From: Actinomyces sp.
GTDB lineage: Bacteria; Actinomycetota; Actinomycetes; Actinomycetales; Actinomycetaceae
DNA: 20,423 nt
NCBI RefSeq assembly: GCF_030530635.1
Contig: NZ_JAUMUL010000063.1
Location: 1 to 20,423, forward strand
Reading direction: 5' to 3'
Shown: in pieces, positions 15,461 to 20,423 of the stretch
How the letters are laid out: each line of letters opens with the position of its first letter
How positions within the stretch are numbered: position 1 is the stretch's first letter
The notes under the pieces: model-generated
What the model was told of the DNA's origin: nothing
The model's database searches: none
What the model saw: the letters and a program-made list of their open reading frames with translations, nothing else
Program-made: the position numbers and the translations under genes

Positions 15461-15483
15461 CGGTCACGACACCGCCGTGACCG
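15461..15483 (-). promoter_or_regulatory. Perfect 8-bp inverted repeat in the leader of the fhaA operon
   Basis: CGGTCACG (15461-15468) and CGTGACCG (15476-15483) are perfectly complementary over a 7-nt spacer, 26 nt before the fhaA start. It can be an operator for a dimeric regulator or a hairpin in the mRNA leader. Nothing else in the roughly 400-bp gap up to the tRNA promoter is recognisable; no convincing -10/-35 pair for the operon was found. Confidence 0.5.
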
Positions 15484-15794
15484 TCCGCGCGACGGGTGGA
15501 TGCCCGGCACGCGGCCTGATCCGGCCACGATACTGGGACTGCCTGAAGGCCGTGAGCATATGGGCAGGAATCCAGACGTGACCAATGCCAATGGTAACGG
15601 CTGAGGCCCGGGTGAAGGGTAGGCAAGTACGACAACCGTGTTGCGATCGGGACGGTTGCCGGCAGGACGCATGGCCTGGGCATGGCCTGGGCGGGCCGCG
15701 GACGGGGCGCGTCCGCGGGCCAGGGCCTGCGGTACGGGCCTGCGCTACAGAGCCTGCGGGTGAGCGGTCTCACGGCCGCCAGCGGCGGCCGGGA

Positions 15795-15825
15795 TTGGAC
15801 GAGGACACCCGCGAGCAGATAGGAT
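15795..15825 (+). promoter_or_regulatory. Candidate promoter of tRNA-Leu
   Basis: TTGGAC (15795-15800) and TAGGAT (15820-15825) are separated by 19 nt, and the tRNA begins 14 nt after the -10. The spacer is slightly long. Confidence 0.5.
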
Positions 15826-15839
15826 CGACGCACTTCAAC

Positions 15840-15926
15840 GCGCGAGTGGCGGAATTGGTAGACGCGCACGGTTCAGGTCCGTGTGATCTTGCGATCATGG
15901 GGGTTCGAGTCCCCCCCCGCGCACCA
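15840..15926 (+). tRNA. tRNA-Leu (CAG)
   Basis: 87 nt including an encoded CCA (15924-15926). Acceptor GCGCGAG pairs with CCCGCGC except A6-C, a mismatch. D arm with GGTAGAC, anticodon stem CACGG/CCGTG around TTCAGGT (anticodon CAG), a long variable arm TGATCTTGCGATCA typical of Leu, and T stem GGGGG/CCCCC with TTCGAGT. Confidence 0.96.
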
Positions 15927-15928
15927 GG

Positions 15929-15962
15929 GAGGGCCCGGGCTGGTCAATCAGCCTGGGCCCTC
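15929..15962 (+). terminator. Terminator hairpin after tRNA-Leu
   Basis: GAGGGCCCGGGCTG (15929-15942) pairs with CAGCCTGGGCCCTC (15949-15962) with one mismatch, 6-nt loop, starting 3 nt after the tRNA and followed by ATTGT. Confidence 0.88.
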
Positions 15963-15987
15963 ATTGTCTGCGGGTGCCGCTGTTGGG

Positions 15988-16107
15988 TGTCCAGATCTAT
16001 GACAAACGCGTCGGCCGGCCCGTGAGGCGGTTTGTGAATCCTTGGAATCTCAACGTTTTAAGTCCTGCAGCCAGGAGCGGTACCGGCGTTTGTCATAGAT
16101 TCTGACA
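15988..16107. repeat. 120-bp inverted-repeat element, copy 2
   Basis: Left end TGTCCAGATCTATGACAAAC, right end GTTTGTCATAGATTCTGACA. Pairing is perfect for the inner 14 or so bases and imperfect at bases 5-7. The centre has AATCTCAACGTT (16046-16057). Exactly 120 bp, aligned without gaps to copies 1 and 3. Its right end covers the stop codon of the VanZ-like gene. Confidence 0.85.
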
Positions 16108-16686
16108 TTCCTCCCCCGGGCGAGTGCCCCCAGGGCCCCGGGGCCGCCGTCGACTCGCGCGCGTCGTGTATGCCCGTAGCACCAGGGCCAGTGCGGCGCC
16201 CGCCCAGGCCCCGGCGGTGTTCTGCACGACGTTCACGAGCGAGGGGCGGCGACTGAGACCCGGCAGGACCCACTGTGCCAACTCGGCCCCCACGCCGACG
16301 GCGCAGCCCGCCAGCGTCCACGCCCACAACGGCACCCGCGGCCATCCCAGGGCGGCCAGGAGCGTCAGCGGCAGCAGCATCATCAGGTTCAGGAAGATGT
16401 CCTTTCCCGTGAGAGTGAGGAACCACGGTCCGATTCCGTTCTTGAAGGCGGACACGTCCGCACCCGACGGCCACAGCACCGCTGCCGCCACGACAGTGAA
16501 ATAGAGCACCGCCAGGACCCTGACGGCACTGCGCGCCAGGCTTGTGAGACGAGGCCCGGCAGCCCGCTCGGCGTCGGCAGGGCGAGCGTGTTCCTTGGCG
16601 CGAGCGTCGAAGCCGGTTTGCGGTACGCTCCCGCGCCGGCCTGCGCCCGCGGGTGAACTCAGGCAATCGTCGGGTGAACGCTCCAC
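16093..16686 (-). CDS. VanZ-like membrane protein
   Basis: 197 aa if started at GTG 16686, 11 bp after the phosphoribosyltransferase stop; the longer open frame would overlap that gene and is rejected, and the start is uncertain. A polar N-terminus is followed by four hydrophobic helices. The VanZ-type core reads VLAVLYFTVVAAAVLWPSG, then KDIFLNLMMLLPLTLLAALG, GCAVGVGAELAQWVLPGLSR and VNVVQNTAGAWAGAALALVL, with the family's N-(L/I)-x-x-x-P and E-x-x-Q-x patterns. The family takes its name from teicoplanin-resistance VanZ, but most members have no proven function; resistance should not be inferred. The final codons CQNL and the TGA stop come from the 120-bp element. Confidence 0.85.
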   Translation of the reverse strand: MERSPDDCLSSPAGAGRRGSVPQTGFDARAKEHARPADAERAAGPRLTSLARSAVRVLAVLYFTVVAAAVLWPSGADVSAFKNGIGPWFLTLTGKDIFLNLMMLLPLTLLAALGWPRVPLWAWTLAGCAVGVGAELAQWVLPGLSRRPSLVNVVQNTAGAWAGAALALVLRAYTTRASRRRPRGPGGTRPGEECQNL

Positions 16687-16697
16687 CTTCCCGTGCC

Positions 16698-17312
16698 TCA
16701 ATCCCCGATCCGCGGATCGAGCTGGTCGGTGCCCTCCTGATCCAGGGACGAGGGGCTGATCACGGGCAGCACCGACCAGGGGAAGTTGATCCACTTGTCG
16801 GTCACCCGCCAACAGTAGTCGGGTTCGAAGATGCTGCGCGGTTTGCGGTAGATGACGGCGCTGCGGGCGTCTACCGCGACGGTCTCACCGCCCAGGTCCA
16901 ATCCCCGGTGCTGCAGCAGTTCCATAACCATCTTCAGGGTCTTGCCGGAGTCGGCGACGTCGTCGACCACCAGCACCTTCTTGCCCGGCAGGTCCGAGGC
17001 GTCCATGAGTGGCGGCAGCACCACCGGCTCGGCCAGGGTCTGGCCCACCCCGGTATAGAACTCGACGTTGACCGCGCCCATGGCCTTGACGCCGATGGCG
17101 TAGCCAATGGCGCCGGCGGGAATCAGACCGCCGCGGGCGATGGCAATGATCAGGTCCGGCACCCAGCCGGAGGCCACGATCTGCGCAGACAGCTCGCGTT
17201 CGGCGCGGCCGAACAGCTCCCAGGTGAGCTCTTCGCGGTCGGGGGCGGCGTCCGAGGTGGCGCCGTCGTCGAAGGGGGTGGCGGTCGGGGCGGGCTTGCT
17301 CGCATCGGTCAC
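16698..17312 (-). CDS. Phosphoribosyltransferase (xanthine/hypoxanthine-type)
   Basis: 204 aa from GTG 17312. The PRPP-binding signature VLVVDDVADSGKTL lies at about 113-126, the upstream LIIAIARGGLIPAG (about 54-67) is the second conserved loop, and the C-terminal WRVTDKWINFPWSVLPV resembles the Gpt-type tail that stacks on purines. It should transfer ribose-5-phosphate from PRPP to a purine base for salvage, in the cytoplasm. The first 28 residues are low-complexity. The exact base is not determined. A TACGAT hexamer 7 nt upstream of the GTG suggests a leaderless message. The VanZ-like gene is downstream and probably co-transcribed. Confidence 0.87.
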   Translation of the reverse strand: MTDASKPAPTATPFDDGATSDAAPDREELTWELFGRAERELSAQIVASGWVPDLIIAIARGGLIPAGAIGYAIGVKAMGAVNVEFYTGVGQTLAEPVVLPPLMDASDLPGKKVLVVDDVADSGKTLKMVMELLQHRGLDLGGETVAVDARSAVIYRKPRSIFEPDYCWRVTDKWINFPWSVLPVISPSSLDQEGTDQLDPRIGD

Positions 17313-17319
17313 CCTGCGA

Positions 17320-17325
17320 ATCGTA
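17320..17325 (-). promoter_or_regulatory. Candidate -10 TACGAT, leaderless start of the phosphoribosyltransferase
   Basis: On the minus strand TACGAT is followed by 7 nt and the GTG start; no convincing Shine-Dalgarno lies between. No -35 assigned. Confidence 0.4.
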
Positions 17326-17383
17326 GTGGTGATGGGTGGATTGCATCACGTGTGTCACGCGGCAACCGGGCAACGACGGGGCC

Positions 17384-17451
17384 CGCTTCCGGACGTGACC
17401 GGGTAGACGGAAGCGAGCGGGAAATGACTCGGTGTCCCACGGGTTGTGGGA
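17384..17451 (+). other. Two hairpins in the leader of the oxidoreductase
   Basis: CGCTTCCG (17384-17391) pairs with CGGAAGCG (17408-17415), and TCCCAC (17435-17440) pairs with GTGGGA (17446-17451). A GC-rich stretch with CCCGG/CCGGG pairing follows before the ribosome binding site. It may be a structured leader; it does not match a known riboswitch that I recognise. Confidence 0.4.
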
Positions 17452-17503
17452 GGCAAGCCCGGTCGGCACCGGCCGGGACCCATCCCATAGAGAGGCATCC
17501 ACG

Positions 17504-18655
17504 ATGAGTGCGATGAACCCCAAATACGCGCCGCTTTTCGAGCCCCTGGAACTCAACAATGGCGTGACACTCAAGAATCGGCTCGTCGTGGCGCCGCTGA
17601 CGATCTACGACTCGGGTGCCGACGGCGAGCTCACTGACACCGCGCGCCGCTTCTGGAACGACCGCTTCAAGGGCTTCTCCCTGTTCATCGTGCCGTTCAC
17701 GAACGTGGCGCCGGGCGGCATCGGCTTCGAGTCGCCCAACGCCTTCGACTCCCGGCATCTGGCCACGCTCAAGGAGTATGCGGACATCGCCCACGCCCAG
17801 GGCGCGCTCGCCGTCGTCCAGCTCGCCCACTCGGGGCTGCACGCGCGCAGGGAGATGACCCAGGGGCACGAGGTCGTGTCTCCCACCACGGCGCCCTTCG
17901 CCGGGTCGCGCGGCATGACCGAGGCGGAGGTGCGGGGCCTGGTAGACGACTACGCCCGTGCCGCCGAGCTGAGCCTTGAGGCCGGCCTGGACGGCGTGGA
18001 GATCCACGGTGCGAACGGCTGCCTGGTGCAGCAGTTCTTCTCCGGCAACACCAACCTGCGTACCGACGACTGGGGCGGTTCGCTCGAGAAGCGGATGGCG
18101 CTGCCGCTGGCGGTTGTGGACGCCGTGGACGCCGTGCGCCGTCGGCACGACCGGCCCGACTTCATCGTGGGTTACCGCTTCTCCCCGGAGGAGCCCGGCG
18201 AGCGCGGTCTGACCATGGCGGACACCTTCGCCCTGGTGGATGCCCTGCTGGAAAAGCCGTTGCAGTACCTGCACGTGTCCCTGTGGGACTTCTACAAGAA
18301 GGCGCGTCGGGGTGCGGACACCTCCTTGACCCGCATGCAGCTGCTGCACGAGCGCATCGGTGGGCGGCTGCCGCTGATCGGTGTCGGCAACCTGTACACG
18401 GCCGACGACATGATTCGCGCCTGGGACACAGGCTGGGCCGAACTGTTGGCGATCGGCAAGAGCGTCCTGCTCAACCCGCACCTGATCGAACTGATCCGCA
18501 CCGGCCGCGAGGATGAGATCGAGACCGCCTTCGACTGGGACAAGGCCGACACCTACCGCTACACGCAGGCCATGCTGGAGGGTACTCGGATGGGGACCGA
18601 CTTCTATCCGTGCTCCAAGCAGTTCAGCCCCCGCCACCGTCGCGAGGACTACTGA
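17504..18655 (+). CDS. NADH:flavin oxidoreductase, old yellow enzyme family
   Basis: 383 aa from ATG 17504, preceded by AGAGAGG; the longer frame to 17432 lacks a site and reads unlike a protein. An FMN-binding TIM barrel of ene-reductase type. Signs: N-terminal LNNGVTLKNRLVVAPLTIYD, VVQLAHSG (about 105-112), VEIHGANGCLVQQFFSGNTN followed by LRTDDWGGSLEKR (about 164-198) and the late LIGVGNLYTADD phosphate-binding segment. Only the barrel is present, without the 4Fe-4S and dinucleotide domains of 2,4-dienoyl-CoA reductases. Substrate unknown. The alpha/beta hydrolase starts 1 nt after its stop and is likely coupled. Confidence 0.93.
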   Translation: MSAMNPKYAPLFEPLELNNGVTLKNRLVVAPLTIYDSGADGELTDTARRFWNDRFKGFSLFIVPFTNVAPGGIGFESPNAFDSRHLATLKEYADIAHAQGALAVVQLAHSGLHARREMTQGHEVVSPTTAPFAGSRGMTEAEVRGLVDDYARAAELSLEAGLDGVEIHGANGCLVQQFFSGNTNLRTDDWGGSLEKRMALPLAVVDAVDAVRRRHDRPDFIVGYRFSPEEPGERGLTMADTFALVDALLEKPLQYLHVSLWDFYKKARRGADTSLTRMQLLHERIGGRLPLIGVGNLYTADDMIRAWDTGWAELLAIGKSVLLNPHLIELIRTGREDEIETAFDWDKADTYRYTQAMLEGTRMGTDFYPCSKQFSPRHRREDY

Positions 18656-18656
18656 G

Positions 18657-19526
18657 ATGCCGGGGCTGGGCCGCCCGCGCGCCCTGACGGTGACCACCTG
18701 GCGGGGCAGCGTGTTGGACGGGGCTCTGTTCCCGGCAGGGTCCGCGGACACGGTGGTGATCGCCATCACCGGCATCCACGGGAACTTCTACTCCAATCCT
18801 TTCTACGTCATCTTCGGGCGGACCCTCAACCGGGCCGGCATCGACTTCGTGTACGCGCAGACGAATGACGCCTTCAACGAGATCCCCGGCACCAACGCGG
18901 TGACGGGGCAGGAGGAGGTCAGCGGCTCGTGGAACGAGGACTTCGCCTTCACCGACGAGGATCTGGGGGCCTGGTTGGACTACGCGGAGGCCGCCGGCTA
19001 TCGGCGAATCATCCTGGCCGGGCACTCCCTGGGCGCCAACAAGGTCATCTACTATCTGGCCCGCCACCACGATGAGAGGGTGGAGCACTTCCTCCTGCTC
19101 AGCCCCGCCAACCTGCGCCACCTGACCAACCAGGTCACTGCGCAGGAGCGGGCCGTGGTGCGCGACTACGTCGATCGCGGCCTGGGGGAGCAGCGGCTGC
19201 CATTCCCTTTGATGGGATGGGTGCCCTGCCGCGCCGAGACCGCCCGCCAGTGGCTGTTCGACAACATCCTGGACAACGTGCACGTGGAGGCCGACGCAGA
19301 CTTCAGTCAGGTGGCCGCCATGCGGCACACCGGCGCCATGCTCATCGGCACCTATGACCGGTTCACCTATGGCGACCCGGCGGGCTTCCTGGCGACGATC
19401 AACGATCACACCGCCGACCCGGACGCCAACGAACTGGTGCTGATCCAGGGCACCGGCCACACCTACCAGGGCAAGGACCAGGAGGTTGCCGACGCCATCG
19501 TGCGTCTGGTGCGTGCCTGGGCCTGA
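18657..19526 (+). CDS. Alpha/beta hydrolase (DUF1749-like)
   Basis: 289 aa from ATG 18657, one base after the oxidoreductase stop, with GAGGA 8 nt upstream; the longer in-frame opening overlaps the oxidoreductase and is rejected. Nucleophile S124 in LAGHSLGANK, acid probably D234 in GTYDRF, and H268 in GTGHTYQG make a complete triad. An oxyanion-type ITGIHGNFYSNPFY segment is at about 38-50. No signal peptide, so cytoplasmic. The fold resembles DUF1749-type hydrolases, but the substrate is unknown. Coupling with the ene-reductase suggests the two act on one small-molecule route. Confidence 0.88.
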   Translation: MPGLGRPRALTVTTWRGSVLDGALFPAGSADTVVIAITGIHGNFYSNPFYVIFGRTLNRAGIDFVYAQTNDAFNEIPGTNAVTGQEEVSGSWNEDFAFTDEDLGAWLDYAEAAGYRRIILAGHSLGANKVIYYLARHHDERVEHFLLLSPANLRHLTNQVTAQERAVVRDYVDRGLGEQRLPFPLMGWVPCRAETARQWLFDNILDNVHVEADADFSQVAAMRHTGAMLIGTYDRFTYGDPAGFLATINDHTADPDANELVLIQGTGHTYQGKDQEVADAIVRLVRAWA

Positions 19527-19579
19527 GTGGTGCGATCCGGTGCGTAGGTACGGGTGCTCCGCACTGAAGTCGGCTGAAG

Positions 19580-19699
19580 TGTCCGGATTCGGGACAAACG
19601 GCGTTCGGAGCGACGTGGTCCGCTTGAGAGTCCGCATGATTTCAACGATCTTCAACGCCGTCACGGCAGCTGCCGGCGCGTTTGTCCCGAATCCGGACA
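19580..19699. repeat. 120-bp inverted-repeat element, copy 3
   Basis: Left end TGTCCGGATTCGGGACAAAC and right end GTTTGTCCCGAATCCGGACA are perfect reverse complements; pairing extends one base further inward. The centre reads CCGCATGATTTCAACG (19632-19647). It starts 53 nt after the hydrolase stop and may also help end its transcript. Confidence 0.9.
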
Positions 19700-19803
19700 A
19701 CGATAGGAGAATCATCTGTCACCGTTTGTCGGTGTGGTGGTTCGGGCTGGCGGTCGCGGTGTGGTGGTCGTGTTCGGGTGCGGGAGGACGACGTCGGGAT
19801 GGC

Positions 19804-19845
19804 GAGGTCGTATTCGGCAGGTGCCGGTTTGCCGAAAACGACCTC
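19804..19845. other. Long hairpin in the intergenic region
   Basis: GAGGTCGTATTCGGCA (19804-19819) pairs with TGCCGAAAACGACCTC (19830-19845): 15 of 16 pairs, 10-nt loop. Confidence 0.75.
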
Positions 19846-19850
19846 GTCAG

Positions 19851-19883
19851 CCCCAAACCCTCTCGAATGTGGAGGGTTTGGGG
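19851..19883. terminator. Perfect 12-bp hairpin, possible terminator
   Basis: CCCCAAACCCTC (19851-19862) and GAGGGTTTGGGG (19872-19883) are exact reverse complements around a 9-nt loop. It lies about 325 nt after the hydrolase gene with no closer gene on either strand. It may be a terminator for a gene beyond the window or part of the repeat cluster. Confidence 0.6.
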
Positions 19884-19955
19884 ATGATGAGGACGTTTTG
19901 GCCGCTCAGAGGTCGTTCTCGGGCGGATCAGGACGTCGTCGGCGCCGTTGTGGGG

Positions 19956-20087
19956 ACGGTTCGTGTGTTCCGGTGACGGTTCGTCAGGTAGCAGCAACGG
20001 TTCGTACACCTACCTCACGAACCGTCGTCGGATGTGCCGAATCGTCGACTGCAACGCACGAACCGTCAGGCTGGACACGCGAACGTT
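19956..20087. repeat. Phased array of ACGGTTCGT 9-mers
   Basis: ACGGTTCGT starts at 19956, 19976 and 19997; its reverse complement ACGAACCGT starts at 20017 and 20058, with a degenerate unit CCGAATCGT at 20037 and a weaker GCGAACGTT at 20079. Steps are 20, 21, 20, 20, 21 and 21 bp. Three direct units face three or four inverted units about an axis near 20011. The array lies in a gene-free stretch. Confidence 0.8.
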
Positions 20088-20320
20088 GACCCGAACGCAG
20101 GAGCTATCGTGCCTGGCCCGTCATGGTTCGGCGCGCACACCCCAGCTCCCGTCCATCGCACCGCGTACTGCGCCGCCGGGGCACACGCGCCCACCACCAC
20201 CCGGCCAGCCACGGCTCCCGGCCCGCCACATCCGCGAACACGAAGAGCCAAACCGGCGCTTCGCGTTTGGGAGTGTGGGTGGAGCCGGGAACCAGTTCGC
20301 CGGCGTGCTTTGCGCTGACC
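20088..20320. other. Gene-free stretch with nothing recognised
   Basis: The open frames here show no recognisable domain, start context or neighbour coupling. No RNA gene was seen. Confidence 0.5.
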
Positions 20321-20421
20321 TCGTCTGCTACGCCGGTTCGGGGTTCACTACGCCGGTTCGGTGTCTGCTGAAGGGTTCTGGGCCCTTCAGCGGAGGTCTA
20401 ACTGGCGTAGTAGAGGCCGAA
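20321..20421 (-). repeat. 101-bp repeat, copy B, with strong hairpin
   Basis: Reverse complement matches 982-1082 at 84 of 101 positions without gaps. GCTGAAGGG (20367-20375) pairs perfectly with CCCTTCAGC (20383-20391). CTACGCCGGTTCGG occurs twice, at 20329 and 20349, again 20 bp apart, and GGCGTAG recurs inverted near 20404. It may continue as part of a larger element beyond the window. Confidence 0.88.
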
Positions 20422-20423
20422 GG

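Larger units (their letters stand above)
19765..19942. repeat. 20-bp-phased AGGWCGT-type motif rows
   Basis: Related 13-mers begin at 19765 (TGGTCGTGTTCGG), 19785 (AGGACGACGTCGG), 19805 (AGGTCGTATTCGG), then 19890 (AGGACGTTTTGGC), 19910 (AGGTCGTTCTCGG) and 19930 (AGGACGTCGTCGG). Within each group the step is exactly 20 bp. An inverted unit lies at 19832-19844. Confidence 0.65.

Noticed and set aside
16093..16686. Glycopeptide resistance gene
   Set aside because: VanZ-like proteins are common in Actinobacteria without resistance, and no other van genes are present.
16093..16812. 239-aa form of the VanZ-like protein
   Set aside because: Its N-terminus would overlap the phosphoribosyltransferase in a shadow frame; a start near 16686 avoids this.
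17313..17503. FMN riboswitch before the flavoenzyme gene
   Set aside because: The conserved FMN-aptamer segments were not found.
19719..20009. 96-aa minus-strand frame
   Set aside because: It covers hairpins and phased repeats; the His/Pro/Arg-rich product looks like translated repeats, not a protein.
19956..20087. CRISPR array
   Set aside because: Repeats are only 9 bp, occur in both orientations and have 11-12-bp gaps; no cas genes nearby.

Overview
The window is high-GC and carries the gene block that follows gyrA near the replication origin of many Actinobacteria: tRNA-Ile, a DLW-39-type mini-protein, tRNA-Ala, cyclophilin and rhomboid protease, crgA, and the fhaA-fhaB-pstP-rodA-pbpA-pknA-pknB operon. 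Gene order, the class E sortase beside crgA, high GC and TANNNT-type -10 hexamers close to start codons point to an actinomycete, probably Actinomycetaceae (Actinomyces-like). The genus is inferred, not shown.

Layout. 1-313: 3'-cut tRNA-Ile, 44-aa DLW-39-like ORF, tRNA-Ala. 479-1082: DUF4342 protein, then a broken MntA-type nucleotidyltransferase fragment merging into a 101-bp repeat. 1083-2006: a gene-poor stretch with DnaA-box-like motifs, a GT-rich tract and the first copy of a 120-bp inverted-repeat element. 2007-3428 (-): rhomboid and cyclophilin. 3567-6718 (+): Ala-rich membrane protein, aldo/keto reductase, crgA, class E sortase and a translationally coupled 51-aa membrane protein, closed by a strong hairpin. 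6798-15434 (-): the seven-gene Ser/Thr kinase and cell-wall elongation operon, in which every neighbouring pair overlaps by exactly 4 bp. 15840-15926: tRNA-Leu(CAG), its terminator and the second 120-bp element. 16093-17312 (-): VanZ-like protein and phosphoribosyltransferase. 17504-19526 (+): old-yellow-enzyme-like oxidoreductase and alpha/beta hydrolase. 19527-20423: no convincing gene; the third 120-bp element, two strong hairpins, two 20-bp-phased motif arrays and an inverted second copy of the 101-bp repeat.

How the genes work together. PknA and PknB (with PASTA lectin-like sensors) and the phosphatase PstP set the phosphorylation state of cell-envelope proteins. FhaA and FhaB read phospho-threonine. 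The RodA/FtsW polymerase and the PbpA transpeptidase make peptidoglycan. CrgA links this to the divisome, and the sortase attaches proteins to the wall.

The most unusual material is non-coding. Three elements of exactly 120 bp (1560-1679, 15988-16107, 19580-19699) have pairing ends that differ between copies but stay complementary, a conserved centre with CAACG, and nested TGTC-N9-GACA palindromes at the ends. Next to the third copy lies an array of CGGTTCG-type words spaced 20-21 bp apart.
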